DNA from: Rheinheimera sp. UJ63
GTDB taxonomy: Bacteria; Pseudomonadota; Gammaproteobacteria; Enterobacterales; Alteromonadaceae
Length of the DNA: 64,000 nucleotides
Reading direction: 5' to 3'
NCBI RefSeq assembly: GCF_021568285.1
Contig: NZ_JAKGTQ010000006.1
Location: 1 to 64,000, forward strand
Shown here: one piece after another, positions 25,936 through 36,020 of the stretch
Layout: each line of letters starts with the position of its first letter
Position numbering within the stretch: the first letter of the stretch is position 1
Translations under genes and position numbers: made by a program
The notes under the pieces: generated by a model
Database searches by the model: none
What the model saw: the letters and a program-made list of their open reading frames with translations, nothing else
What the model was told of the DNA's origin: nothing

Positions 25936-26288
25936 GCCAGGCTAATCCTTAAGAGAATTATGCCAAGTATACAATTTTTATTGCTACACATAATAAGAAT
26001 AATGAGAAATTATTTAACCCCTTTTTAAGAAGCATGACTTTGGGATAACTCTTCGAGAAAATACAAAACGTTGATTGATTTTTCTCATTTAAAATTATCA
26101 GCATGTTAATTATACAATAGTTTTTTGAGGGTAAATCAGATTAGAGGCAGCAAAAAAGCTTTGTCTAATGAAATTTATGAGTTGAGTGAAAGAGCACCAC
26201 CGATGCATCTAGTATCAACTGAAAATCGAAAAAATGTTCGTCAAACAATTATTAATCCGATAATATTTCATTTAAACATATACTCAGG
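25936..26288 (+). promoter_or_regulatory. intergenic control region of the seven-gene operon
   Basis: A 353-bp AT-rich region between divergent genes, no gene. The best promoter-like pair for the operon is TTGATT (about 26073) with AATTAT 16 bp downstream; this is weak. The operon start has only a short AGG before its ATG, suggesting modest translation. No long palindrome is seen. Confidence 0.3.
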
Positions 26289-27902
26289 ATGAGTGAACAT
26301 CTAGTGTCTTTTTTAAATAATTTCCAACTTAATATTCAAGCCTCTGCTGCCCTCGTTCAAATTATTAGCCATGAAACATTAAGAATTCACGCTTATTGTA
26401 TTGATGTGGCAGAAACCTTGCAGAAAGACCTTCTTATATGGAGCAGCTCATTAGGTCTTAGAAAATATGAATTCGAAACAGGAGATTGGTTAGAGATCGA
26501 TGACATTGGCCAACCACAAGAAGTGCTTGAATGGCTATTAGACACAAACAATCATGAAGAGGAATTCATCTTACTGTTGGAAGACTTCCATCACTATCTT
26601 CATGAGCACACATTAATTAGCCGTTTACGTAGCTTTGCCGTTGGCGTTGCCAGTCAAAAAATAAATGGTATTTGCGTCGTTATATCTCAGCCTGTTGCCT
26701 TACTGCCGCCCGAATTAGAAAAAGAAATTCAGGTAATGCATATGCCACTACCTGATTCTGATGATCTGAAAAAGCTTATGGAGCAAGCTCGCCAACGTTA
26801 CGACATACATGAGCGTGACTTCCAAGAGTCGCCCGCGTTAATTGATGCCGCATTAGGTCTCTCCACCAGCGAAGCACAATTAGCGTTTGCCAAAGCAGCA
26901 TGTCAGTTCAAACGTCTAACCGACACTGAAATTCCTTTTATCGTCAAAGAAAAAGAACAAGTCATCCGTAAAAATGGACATTTAGAGTATTTCCATCCCA
27001 AAGCGACACTTGACGATGTTGGTGGTCTGGACAATCTCAAATCGTGGTTAGAACGTCGGAAGCAATCTTTTGGGGCAAATGCGCGTGAGTTTGGCCTGGA
27101 AACGCCAAGAGGCGTATTACTATTAGGTATACCCGGGACCGGTAAAAGCCTTGCGGCAAAAGCCGTTGCAAATGCGTGGCAGCTTCCATTACTCAGGCTC
27201 GACATGGGCAAGATTTATGGTGGTATTGTCGGTCAATCTGAAGCAAACATCCGCTCTGCGTTGCAAACAGCGGAAGCCTTAGCTCCCAGCATTCTATGGG
27301 TGGACGAAATAGAAAAAGGCTTGTCTGGCATGCAAAGCTCTGGTGCTACAGATGGCGGCACAACCTCAAGGGTGCTTGGTACATTTTTAACCTGGCTGCA
27401 AGAAAAAGAAAAACCTGTCTTTGTTGTCGCAACCGCAAATCATATTGCCCAGCTACCACCGGAATTGCTGCGTAAAGGCCGTGTAGACGAAATATTTTTT
27501 GTTGATTTACCCACTCATCAAGATCGCAAAGATATCATTGCTATTCATCTTAAGCACCGTCAACGACTAGACGATTTTTTGCCAGAGGAGCTCGATGAAT
27601 TGGCATCAGTCAGCAAAGGGTTTACCGGTGCTGAGTTGGAGGAAGCGGTTAAAGAAGGAATGTTTTTGGCATTTGATGCAGGGCATCAATTAACAAAAAA
27701 CGATATTCTCGAGGCTATTCAAGCAACATCACCTCTGTCTCAAACCATGCATGAAATGATCAACGATACACGCGAATGGGCTAAAGGTAGAGCGGTAAGT
27801 GCGTCATCTCAACTTCCAGAGCTATTAACAGCACAAACCAAGGCTAAACCTCGCCTCAGACAAGAAGGTGAAAATCCTTTTATAAAAAATAAACAGGGAT
27901 AG
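26289..27902 (+). CDS. Ycf46-like AAA+ ATPase
   Basis: 537 residues, first gene of the operon. The N-terminal 230 residues follow the Ycf46 pattern: EEFILLLEDFHHYLHE, then a VISQPVALLPPELEKEI strand, then PLPDSDDLKKLM. The C-terminal AAA module has Walker A GIPGTGKS (residues about 280-287), Walker B ILWVDEIEKGL and the arginine-finger/second-region ELLRKGRVDEIFFVDLP. The glycine-rich PRGVLLLGIPGTGK is close to the Cdc48/FtsH class. There is no membrane segment and no protease domain. Ycf46 proteins are conserved in cyanobacteria and scattered bacteria with unclear function. Here it is tied to a Ycf35-like protein six genes later, so the pairing is not random. It probably remodels a partner encoded in the operon. 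Confidence 0.85.
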   Translation: MSEHLVSFLNNFQLNIQASAALVQIISHETLRIHAYCIDVAETLQKDLLIWSSSLGLRKYEFETGDWLEIDDIGQPQEVLEWLLDTNNHEEEFILLLEDFHHYLHEHTLISRLRSFAVGVASQKINGICVVISQPVALLPPELEKEIQVMHMPLPDSDDLKKLMEQARQRYDIHERDFQESPALIDAALGLSTSEAQLAFAKAACQFKRLTDTEIPFIVKEKEQVIRKNGHLEYFHPKATLDDVGGLDNLKSWLERRKQSFGANAREFGLETPRGVLLLGIPGTGKSLAAKAVANAWQLPLLRLDMGKIYGGIVGQSEANIRSALQTAEALAPSILWVDEIEKGLSGMQSSGATDGGTTSRVLGTFLTWLQEKEKPVFVVATANHIAQLPPELLRKGRVDEIFFVDLPTHQDRKDIIAIHLKHRQRLDDFLPEELDELASVSKGFTGAELEEAVKEGMFLAFDAGHQLTKNDILEAIQATSPLSQTMHEMINDTREWAKGRAVSASSQLPELLTAQTKAKPRLRQEGENPFIKNKQG

Positions 27903-27907
27903 TTGTA

Positions 27908-30900
27908 ATGGAAAACCCCTTTTTTGCGGCGCTCGAAAAGTCTAAAATTCAAACGTCATCGTTAGCGACACAAACCAACAGTGTTTTGATGCCATTCGTT
28001 CATTACCTAGAGAATAGCATCAATGCACTGAAAGAAAAGCAAGTAAGTTGCCACTGGCTGCCAGTGGCTAAAGTACGCTATCAACTTAAGCCAGATAAGC
28101 GCATTTGGCTGGTATATCCCGAGTCAGAAATAGACATTACAGCAGACCAGGCGGGATGGTTTGAAATTGTTAGCGTTGATGGTAAAGCACCTGACGCAGA
28201 GTTTGAACCGGATAAAAAGGCACCTATTTTTTTTGGTAAAGGAAAAAGCTATCGCGAATTTCTAATCTCCCAAGACGAGGTCCGTTTATCACCTGACTAT
28301 CAATTGTATCTGCCCGATTTGGAACACTACGGTGACGAAATAAACTGGTGTGGTTATAAATTGGAAATACGGTCACTTGCCACCTCGCTGGAAGGTGTGG
28401 CTTTTGTATATATAGACGGCCAAAAATGTAAGGTGGCAAGGCGAACTGGCAATTTATTGCTTGTAGCCGGACATGTTAGAGAGAGCAGTAAGTTATCTAT
28501 TGATGGTCAGGATATCAGCTTTAATTTAACGAAAAGCATCGATGAAAAACAACTTGCGCAGTGGCAGGGGCAGCCAAAAGGAAGCGGATGGTTGTTGTTT
28601 TCAAAAGAAAAACCAGTGTTAAGCGGGCAATCCGTTGAAGACGTTACACAAAAACAGCTCGCTGAACTGAGTTGCGAGCATTTTCATTATCGCAAGTATC
28701 CTCTTTCTTCTGATAAATGGGTCTTAAGTTACGGCGATAATAAAAATGAAACTGGACATCTTTTTTTGCAGGGCCAGTCGGGAGAGCAATTAGAAAAATC
28801 AGGAATTTTTTGTCCAACTTACCAAGCAATAACCTGGTCAGTTGAGCAAAAACTTGTTGAAGAGAAATGGATCCAACTGATAGAGAAAGATCAGAAAGAT
28901 GACACTGGCAAATCAGATCTAGACTATTTTTTTACCGATGACCAAAACATTACTATTCTCGATCATACCCAGCGCAAAAATGATGGTGGATTTAGGGTAT
29001 TAAAAGCACGACCGGAAGAACGGCAACTTTTGCTTGCAGCTAATATCCGGGGTAAAAAAAGCTGGAACAGCGTATACCCATCTCAGGACGGTAAATGCGA
29101 AATTCATGTCAGTGTCGACACCAGCCAGCTTATACGTCAGAGAGACGCAATTAAAAACCTGATGCACCGTCCCTTGGCCAGCCACTGGCCATTAATACAA
29201 CTGCTGCAGCAGCGCGAGTTAACATCCTGGCCACATATAGAACCTCTGCCGCAACATGCACTGTCATGGCAAGTTTTGACTGATCCACATTTTGACGGCT
29301 GCGATCGCCAGCGCGAATTTGTTGCTAAAGCATTGGCAAGTCCCGATTTCAGTATACTTGATGGCCCTCCAGGAACCGGCAAGACCACAACCATTCTGGA
29401 ACTAATCATGCAACTGGTTATGCAAGGCAAACGGGTGTTGTTGTCAGCTTCGACTCACGCAGCTATTAACAACGTGCTAGAGCGGATTAAAGAGAATACC
29501 AAACTTAACCAACACATTTTCCCGCTCAGAATTGGCGATGAAAGTAACGCCATCGGCGTAGAAGAGTTTCAGTTCGACAATGTGTTTAATGAGTTAAGCC
29601 GTGTAGATGGTGGCAGCGCTATAAGCAAACAGCTGATGGTAGATTCATCGAATCTGGTATGTGGCACCACGATCGGCATTCTTAAGTTATTCAGAGAACC
29701 CAGTCTTAATTTACAGGCCGGTGAACCACCTTTTGATGTAATGATAATCGACGAATGCAGTAAAACCACGTTCCAAGAATTTATGGTTCCGGCACGCTTT
29801 GCCAAACGCTGGGTGCTCGTAGGTGATGTGCGTCAGTTATCACCTTTTACTGACCGTGAACAAATCGTGGCCAACCTGGACAATCTGATGCTAAGCCCGC
29901 CCAGAGGAAAACAGCCAGGGCAGACTCTCGCCCCCGAAATACAAGAAGCCTGCTTCTTGTTGGAAGAGCTAAGGGGCAGCAAGGATCAACCCTATACACA
30001 ACCGCTGTTAGTACCCGTTAGCATGAGCGTCGCAAACGCGTTACAAGCGGAAATTCAGGCCAGACAAAAAATACCGCATTTAGCCAAAGGGCTAAGCAAT
30101 ATTCTTATTATCCAACCCCTAAATACACCCGGAGGTTATGCAAAACAGCTAGCTGACGTATTACACAAACCGCAGTGTCTTTATGAACACCCATTGTGCT
30201 TTATTGAAGAAGGTTGCTTAAGTCAGCTAAGCCACTGCATCCCCAGTGACATGTTGGTATTGCATCCTGCATGGCAACGCACTGCGCAAGCGTCAACACA
30301 CCAAGGAGATGTCAGTAGCGCTAAGACAGCAATAAAACCATTCCGAATCAATAAACGCGATTGCACCGATACAAGTCAACTTCATGCCAAGCTACTGGAA
30401 AGATTCAATACCAGCAAATGGTCAGAAGAAATCTGTTGGCGATTAGAGCGGGAATATTGGTTACGTTTATCTAAGGAGCCAAACAAAAAAATAGCCTATG
30501 TTGAGGAACCACTGGAGAGATTATTTCCCAAGTCAGTCTCCGCAGATGGCCGTATTCATATACTCAAAAACATCGCTTTCCCATCTATTTTGGAAGCGTT
30601 ATCAGGCGATGGTTTGGTTAAACTCAAAAATGATATGCCCACCACCCTTAATCAGGGATTTAACAACAAGGAAAAGGTGCAGCGACATACTACCCTGACC
30701 TTTCAGCATCGAATGCATCCAGACATCTCCGCCTTTCCACGTGAACAATTTTACCCCAAAGGTGTCCTGACGGATGGCAGTAAAACCACTATTGACCGCG
30801 CTTGGGGCTACCCAGGCTACGCACGCCGCAGTATCTGGCAGCACGTATCCGGCACCACCCAAAAAGGTAACAGTAACAAAGAGGAAGTGCAGGTGTTGAT

Positions 30901-31369
30901 CGCTGAATTAAAACGCTTTTGCGATTGGGCCGAGGGTAAAACAAAAAATAAAAAGGCAGAACCCTTCGAGGTTGCAGTTCTCACCTTTTATAAAGGCCAG
31001 GAAAAAGCACTACGCGAAGCATTACAAAAACTGCCCAATCATCGAAAGCCAAACACGAATTGCTACGCGCGTTTTAACTACAAGGCGGTGTCAATCAAGC
31101 TTGCCACCGTAGACTACTTTCAAGGCCAAGAGGCCGATGTAGTATTGCTGTCAATGGTCAATACCACACGAGATGGTTTTATGGACTCACCAAATCGTTT
31201 AAATGTTGCGATTACCCGGGCCCGTTATCAAATAGTGATTATCGGAGACCATCGTTATTTTTCATATTCAAATACAATTGAATTAAAAAATCTCGCTAAA
31301 ACTTACACCCTGTCAGATCAAAGAAAAGCTGACCAGCAATCTGCTGTGCAAAGCGGTAAAAGGAATTAA
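27908..31369 (+). CDS. large Upf1/DNA2-like superfamily 1 helicase
   Basis: 1153 residues, 5 bp after the AAA gene. The N-terminal about 470 residues have no recognised domain and are unusually long, rich in beta-type segments. The helicase core starts with motif I ILDGPPGTGKTTTILELI (about 483-500), motif Ia LLSASTHAAINNVL, motif II VMIIDECSKTTFQE, motif III WVLVGDVRQLSP, motif IV-like TFQHRMHPDISAFP, motif V TVDYFQGQEADVVLLS and motif VI SPNRLNVAITRARYQIVIIG. All are intact. A roughly 330-residue insertion lies between motifs III and IV. It probably unwinds or translocates on nucleic acid. The stop is 5 bp from the next start. Confidence 0.93.
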   Translation: MENPFFAALEKSKIQTSSLATQTNSVLMPFVHYLENSINALKEKQVSCHWLPVAKVRYQLKPDKRIWLVYPESEIDITADQAGWFEIVSVDGKAPDAEFEPDKKAPIFFGKGKSYREFLISQDEVRLSPDYQLYLPDLEHYGDEINWCGYKLEIRSLATSLEGVAFVYIDGQKCKVARRTGNLLLVAGHVRESSKLSIDGQDISFNLTKSIDEKQLAQWQGQPKGSGWLLFSKEKPVLSGQSVEDVTQKQLAELSCEHFHYRKYPLSSDKWVLSYGDNKNETGHLFLQGQSGEQLEKSGIFCPTYQAITWSVEQKLVEEKWIQLIEKDQKDDTGKSDLDYFFTDDQNITILDHTQRKNDGGFRVLKARPEERQLLLAANIRGKKSWNSVYPSQDGKCEIHVSVDTSQLIRQRDAIKNLMHRPLASHWPLIQLLQQRELTSWPHIEPLPQHALSWQVLTDPHFDGCDRQREFVAKALASPDFSILDGPPGTGKTTTILELIMQLVMQGKRVLLSASTHAAINNVLERIKENTKLNQHIFPLRIGDESNAIGVEEFQFDNVFNELSRVDGGSAISKQLMVDSSNLVCGTTIGILKLFREPSLNLQAGEPPFDVMIIDECSKTTFQEFMVPARFAKRWVLVGDVRQLSPFTDREQIVANLDNLMLSPPRGKQPGQTLAPEIQEACFLLEELRGSKDQPYTQPLLVPVSMSVANALQAEIQARQKIPHLAKGLSNILIIQPLNTPGGYAKQLADVLHKPQCLYEHPLCFIEEGCLSQLSHCIPSDMLVLHPAWQRTAQASTHQGDVSSAKTAIKPFRINKRDCTDTSQLHAKLLERFNTSKWSEEICWRLEREYWLRLSKEPNKKIAYVEEPLERLFPKSVSADGRIHILKNIAFPSILEALSGDGLVKLKNDMPTTLNQGFNNKEKVQRHTTLTFQHRMHPDISAFPREQFYPKGVLTDGSKTTIDRAWGYPGYARRSIWQHVSGTTQKGNSNKEEVQVLIAELKRFCDWAEGKTKNKKAEPFEVAVLTFYKGQEKALREALQKLPNHRKPNTNCYARFNYKAVSIKLATVDYFQGQEADVVLLSMVNTTRDGFMDSPNRLNVAITRARYQIVIIGDHRYFSYSNTIELKNLAKTYTLSDQRKADQQSAVQSGKRN

Positions 31370-31374
31370 CACCG

Positions 31375-33060
31375 ATGAATAATAACACCCTTAATAGAGA
31401 GGCAATTGCGGAACCTTGTGGTAAAAAAACTGCTAATAATAAAAAGCCAAACGCAAATAATATGGGTGTGGACAGGCTAAGCCTTACGTTAAAGCGACAG
31501 GTACAACTTAAGCGCTTCCCACTTATTGCTAAGGTAACGTTTTGCCGGCAGCGGTCAGATTTGGTTGCTTTGCTAAAAGCCATGACATCAAGCACGTCGG
31601 ATATGCCAGCGCGTTTAAAAGCCTACTTAGTAAAAGAAAACCTGTGGGATGAAATGAACAATGCAATCACAAGTCATGGCCAACAAGTTGTCGAAACGGG
31701 CTTATTTAACACTTCAGAGCGTAACCTTTACCACATCTGGTTTACCGACAACGACCCACTATTAGGTACGCGCCCTATTTTAATGCAGCGCGATAGCAGC
31801 TCAGAGGCACCAAAATATCAGGTTTGGAAAAAAGGTCGCGATGCTGTCAATTCAGAATTTGTACAACAGACGCGATTGAAACTGGTGGTTATGGAGGAGG
31901 AATACAAAGACCGCAAAAACACTGAATTGCAAAAAACACAATTAATCATGGCAGCAATGCAGCCCGAGGTAATTTGCTCACCCGATAAATCGGCAAACTT
32001 GGAGATGCAATGGACGATAACCCCTGAAATCTCTCAAATTCATTTAACCGGTGAATTGGATATCCGTCAATTTAGCGGAAAAAATCATAGTTCACAGCCA
32101 GAGTCTATTGACCTAACTTTGGTTGAGAATGAGCAGCACTTACCATCGCTTATGGACAGCGTTGCAACCGCACTGAGCGGAAATTGGAATAATTCAACAA
32201 AACGTCTATCGACCACACTGGAACAGGTGGAAGGTTTTGCCTCTGCAGTGTCAAACTTCCGCATCGGTAACTTCAACTGCAAAGCATTTGAAACAGACTA
32301 TGGTAATTTCACCTCTGTTCAGGCGGCGCATATTCCCATTCAACCACAAGACCAGGATGATGCAGAGAACTGGCACCGCTTCTGGTTAGATAGTTTTTAT
32401 CGAATGTCATATCGCAGTCCTTCTGATGCTAACAGGCAACAAGGTAAATGGTTGGATAGCCCTGCTCTAGCTAGTTTTGAGCTGCCATTGAAACAGCCAC
32501 AAAGCCTGATAGCAGAAATCAACCGAGAGCAACAGCCAGAAGCTTATTGGCACATTGCAGCTGTGGCAGATTTATCACCCAATAACAGCAATAAACTGCA
32601 TATGCCTTTTAGCCTTATTGGTGGTGATGAGTTTGATATCTATAAATTGGTAAGCAAGCTAACAGACAGGGATGTTATTGAACACGTTATTTACTCCGAT
32701 CGATATGTTCACACCGCAAAACAATACCTTAACCTTTCAACATTAGCGCGAGCTTGTTCAGATGCAAACGGCTTGCTGTTGACGTTAAAACCTCAAAACG
32801 GGAAACCGACTCGGATACCCGAAAACTGGGAACGTAATTACATCGACAAAAACAGTGACAACCATGGCCGCTACTGGATTTTTATTGGCACAATAGGAAC
32901 CTATTGCTGGGAATGCACCAGTGGACTAGATTTTATCAAAAACGAAAACGGATGGGTGACAGTCGATGGCTTTCCAACGTTTACACCAAAAGCAAAACAT
33001 GAACTTCCCGGTTATCTGCAACAACACCTTAATGATCTGACGACAGAGGAGAATTACTGA
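31375..33060 (+). CDS. unrecognised 561-aa operon protein
   Basis: 561 residues. I do not recognise a family with confidence. The lead 50 residues are Asn/Lys rich and look disordered. The centre (about 190-330) is predicted mixed alpha/beta. The C-terminal third contains VIYSDRYVHTAKQYLNLSTL and later NHGRYWIFIGTIGTYCWECT followed by SGLDFI. The latter loosely resembles the H-x-R-Y...S-x-x-F half-site of degenerate phospholipase-D-like domains seen in defence proteins; the catalytic H-K-D is not evident. It starts 5 bp after the helicase stop, and its stop overlaps the next start (TGATG). It is most likely a structural or nucleic-acid-binding subunit of the same complex. Confidence 0.75.
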   Translation: MNNNTLNREAIAEPCGKKTANNKKPNANNMGVDRLSLTLKRQVQLKRFPLIAKVTFCRQRSDLVALLKAMTSSTSDMPARLKAYLVKENLWDEMNNAITSHGQQVVETGLFNTSERNLYHIWFTDNDPLLGTRPILMQRDSSSEAPKYQVWKKGRDAVNSEFVQQTRLKLVVMEEEYKDRKNTELQKTQLIMAAMQPEVICSPDKSANLEMQWTITPEISQIHLTGELDIRQFSGKNHSSQPESIDLTLVENEQHLPSLMDSVATALSGNWNNSTKRLSTTLEQVEGFASAVSNFRIGNFNCKAFETDYGNFTSVQAAHIPIQPQDQDDAENWHRFWLDSFYRMSYRSPSDANRQQGKWLDSPALASFELPLKQPQSLIAEINREQQPEAYWHIAAVADLSPNNSNKLHMPFSLIGGDEFDIYKLVSKLTDRDVIEHVIYSDRYVHTAKQYLNLSTLARACSDANGLLLTLKPQNGKPTRIPENWERNYIDKNSDNHGRYWIFIGTIGTYCWECTSGLDFIKNENGWVTVDGFPTFTPKAKHELPGYLQQHLNDLTTEENY

Positions 33061-35306
33061 TGACAAGGTTTACTCCCCGTCATGAAAAATTCGAAGTAGA
33101 ATTTTACGATGTATCATTGCCGTCTTTTTTTTGTAAGGACACTACATCATCAGAGGGTGATTTTAGTCATGTACTCTCTATCAAAACGGCTATGGATTTA
33201 GGGATAGAGATAGCACAAACACGGGTTACCTTAATGCTTGCCTGTGAGCAGCTAAAAGAAGCTTCTCTGATCTCCAAGTTAAGAAATCTGGCAGACGCAG
33301 GTATTCGGGTATATTTATTACTGGGTGATGAGAAAGCAAACCAACGGGCTATCGACACGTTATCCGGACGCTGTTTAATTCGAACTGGCATCAAGCAGCA
33401 AGGAGCGCTGTTAATTAGAGATCATGCGACCTCTGATGCTCATGCAACATTACTTACGTCTTGTGCTCCGCTAAGGCAAACCGAGCAGTTAGCTTGGGCT
33501 ACAACACTCGAGCCAGAGCAAATTGAAGACGCCTTTCGCAGTTTTTGTAAGCTTTTCTGGGAACATGCTTCTGGCGAATATCTACAACAAAACCGGAACA
33601 AAGCTTGCACCGCGCATCCCGATGGCCACGTCATAACCAACCACTCACATCACCTGAGCGGCGCCTTACATGACTGTGTAAGTGATACACTAGCAACATT
33701 AATTGCAGTTAGCGGCGATGATTTTGCTGCCCCAAGTGACGAATTCCAACTGCTCATGCAGTCTCAGTCAGCCGATATCAAAGCAAAAGCCCGCACCGGG
33801 GTTGCGCTAAGTGAATCAGCCATTCCCGTTTTAATGTTTTCTCAAAATGGCCATTGGCTTCTGCCAGATCAAACCGATTTATCGAATGCAAACTGGTGTT
33901 TAAAGCTATCTGACTTGCAAAGTGCTCAGTTGTACAAGGCATTCAATGAGGTATTTGAACAAGCCGCATGGCAGTTTAAAGATGACCTCACGCTGAGAGA
34001 TTTATCACCCTGGCAACAGGTCCGCTTTATTGATAGCCCTGACACTATTCGTACAATTGAGTTCGCAAGAAAAATACAACTTACCGATATACACGCAGAG
34101 ACCATTGATAGTTTTTTGAATGATGATGTTAGAGACTTAGCATCCCCATACACTTATTGGCAAAAGAATGCATTGGCTCATGTCATCGACTACGACGTAG
34201 TAATACATCCACCTTATTGCCCTGCTAATGCACAACTAGATGGAATATATCAAAAATGGGAAACCATTGAAAAAAATTGGCAACAGCAGATTGATTCGTT
34301 GGCAGCTCTCATGGCCAAGATAGAACGTCAACAAAATGGAGTAGCCGATAAATTAAAAGGATTTATTAAAGGCTTCTTGCTCGGCCAAGCCCAATCTGCA
34401 AAAGGATTACAACAAGAGTTGGCAACACTAAAAAACTGGGCAGCCAGCAAAGCCAGTCCTGCCGAGCGTGAACAGTATCGTCAGAACTTGCATGTACTCA
34501 GTCAAAAAATAAAAAATCGGGCCGTTGATACCAACCAAGAACTCGAAAAAGCACATCAGCAGCAACAGTGGGAACAAAAACGGACTGAATTGCAAACCGC
34601 CCATACTGACGCTTTCGTACTGTTAAAAAAAGCCAAAGACGACCTGACATCACTAGAAACTACTAGCAACCAAAGGCTTACCCAAATAGAGCAGCAATTT
34701 GCTCGCACCTGGTGTGAAGCGGTAAATGCCTTGTCAGACAAACAACTAAAAACCGTTTTATCTAACGATACTTTGGGAACTTCCAATGAAAGGTCAGCGT
34801 TAGCAAAGCCTACAACCGAGGCTGCTGAGTGCCGTCGCAGTGACCTAATTGGCATCGGCGTTGAACAAGCAAAGGCTTTAAAAGCAAACGTTAAAGAGCA
34901 CATTTGGAAAAAGGATTTTAAAGCGCTTGATCGCGCACTTGCAAACCACCTGCAAGCCAAAAACAAGCTTAGTCGTGACCTGGACGATGCAAAAAAAACC
35001 GTTGAAAGAAGCCAATCGCAGTTATCTCACACAGAACAGAAACTGCGCGAACATGGTGAATCATTTGCCTATAAAGCTAAATCTCTGGCTTTGGATAAGC
35101 AGCTTGGACTAAACAACAATAACACAGATTTCATGCATTTTAATTGGCCGGCAGAGGACCTACCTGCAACCGGCACCGAATTAAGAGCATTACAGCAAAA
35201 GCGATATCTTGTGGTGTTTAATGAAGCGCAGTTGAGCCTTGCTCGTAAAGATGCTCAGCGACTCAATGCGTGCATCGTGTGTGATAAGGAGTCAATAAAT
35301 GCCTGA
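33060..35306 (+). CDS. PLD-like protein with long coiled coil
   Basis: 748 residues. Residues about 45-165 look like a phospholipase-D-type domain: TRVTLMLACEQLKEASLISK, then DAGIRVYLLLGDEKANQRAI, then LIRTGIKQQGALLIRD, the usual strand order of PLD half-domains, but with Gln where His of H-K-D would be, so it may be inactive. The middle (about 230-400) is unrecognised. From about 405 to 700 it is largely coiled coil, with repeated charged heptads such as EKAHQQQQWEQKRTELQTAH. It overlaps the preceding stop by one base and the next gene by eight. It could act as scaffold or DNA clamp with the helicase. Confidence 0.75.
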   Translation: MTRFTPRHEKFEVEFYDVSLPSFFCKDTTSSEGDFSHVLSIKTAMDLGIEIAQTRVTLMLACEQLKEASLISKLRNLADAGIRVYLLLGDEKANQRAIDTLSGRCLIRTGIKQQGALLIRDHATSDAHATLLTSCAPLRQTEQLAWATTLEPEQIEDAFRSFCKLFWEHASGEYLQQNRNKACTAHPDGHVITNHSHHLSGALHDCVSDTLATLIAVSGDDFAAPSDEFQLLMQSQSADIKAKARTGVALSESAIPVLMFSQNGHWLLPDQTDLSNANWCLKLSDLQSAQLYKAFNEVFEQAAWQFKDDLTLRDLSPWQQVRFIDSPDTIRTIEFARKIQLTDIHAETIDSFLNDDVRDLASPYTYWQKNALAHVIDYDVVIHPPYCPANAQLDGIYQKWETIEKNWQQQIDSLAALMAKIERQQNGVADKLKGFIKGFLLGQAQSAKGLQQELATLKNWAASKASPAEREQYRQNLHVLSQKIKNRAVDTNQELEKAHQQQQWEQKRTELQTAHTDAFVLLKKAKDDLTSLETTSNQRLTQIEQQFARTWCEAVNALSDKQLKTVLSNDTLGTSNERSALAKPTTEAAECRRSDLIGIGVEQAKALKANVKEHIWKKDFKALDRALANHLQAKNKLSRDLDDAKKTVERSQSQLSHTEQKLREHGESFAYKAKSLALDKQLGLNNNNTDFMHFNWPAEDLPATGTELRALQQKRYLVVFNEAQLSLARKDAQRLNACIVCDKESINA

Positions 35307-35508
35307 GCAAAAAATAATACTCATTATTGATGAGCAAGGTGCGATTATGGCAAAAACTAGCGGCTTTAAAGGTGAAAGTTGTTTTGAGGCATTGGATGAA
35401 CTCCTAGAGTTACAAGGAGTAGTCAGTAATGTAAAAAAAACCGATGAATATCACGAGCAACGCGTTTTACACTCCATTAATATACAAACACTGAAAGGTA
35501 AAAGCTAA
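35299..35508 (+). CDS. DUF2997-like small protein
   Basis: 69 residues. KIILIIDEQGAIMAKTSGFK then GESCFEALDELLELQG matches the DUF2997 pattern: strand, D-x-x-G, strand, G-F-K-G-x-S-C, helix, then a K-T-x-E-Y near the end. DUF2997 genes are found next to DUF1257 (Ycf35-like) genes, as here. One conserved Cys (FKGESC) could be functional, perhaps as a substrate or cluster ligand for the radical-SAM protein two genes downstream; this is inference. It overlaps both neighbours. Confidence 0.8.
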   Translation: MPEQKIILIIDEQGAIMAKTSGFKGESCFEALDELLELQGVVSNVKKTDEYHEQRVLHSINIQTLKGKS

Positions 35509-36014
35509 TGAGTGCCGTCATTAAAACGGTTACCCCGTTTACGAATGAAAGTCTGCTGATGAAGGCGCTCACAGATATTGGAGCTGAGCCCGAAAAAGTC
35601 ACAGTAAATATTACCGATGATGGCCATAGCAGCATAATTCAGTATGGGGATATTGTTACTAATCGAAGCGATTATTATGGTTGCCAAATTTTCAGATTTA
35701 TTAATGACCGATGGGTACTGATACATGACGAGGACGAAATAGATGCTAGAGTGAGTAGCAAACTTGCAGACAAAAAGTATATATCAGTATCTAAATTTCT
35801 TGCCCTCCTTGGGGATAATTATAACGTAGTTTACCAGCAATATTTGGATCAGATCGCAGAGCAAGAACGCATAACGTTGGAAGCAGAACGTAAGATTCGT
35901 GTTGAAAAAACTAGGCAACAGGCAATCGCTAAAGCAAAAGCTCAAGGATATGCTGTCAAAGAATCAATTAATAGCCAAGGACAAATCCAACTTGTTCTAA
36001 CACGAATGGTCTGA
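35508..36014 (+). CDS. Ycf35/DUF1257-like protein
   Basis: 168 residues. It starts at TAATG, overlapping the DUF2997 stop. The N-terminal MSAVIKTVTPFTNESLLMKA and following LTDIGAEPEKVTV match the DUF1257 opening (M-S-x-x-x-x-I-x-T ... L-x-x-A-L-x-x-L-G). YGCQIFRFINDRWVLIHDED is the central strand pair. The C-terminal Gln-Ala-Lys helix and AKAQGYAVKESINSQGQIQL-x-L fit the family ending. Function is unknown. The link to DUF2997 and Ycf46 relatives is the same one seen among conserved Ycf genes of cyanobacteria and algal plastids. Confidence 0.75.
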   Translation: MSAVIKTVTPFTNESLLMKALTDIGAEPEKVTVNITDDGHSSIIQYGDIVTNRSDYYGCQIFRFINDRWVLIHDEDEIDARVSSKLADKKYISVSKFLALLGDNYNVVYQQYLDQIAEQERITLEAERKIRVEKTRQQAIAKAKAQGYAVKESINSQGQIQLVLTRMV

Positions 36015-36020
36015 ATTCTG

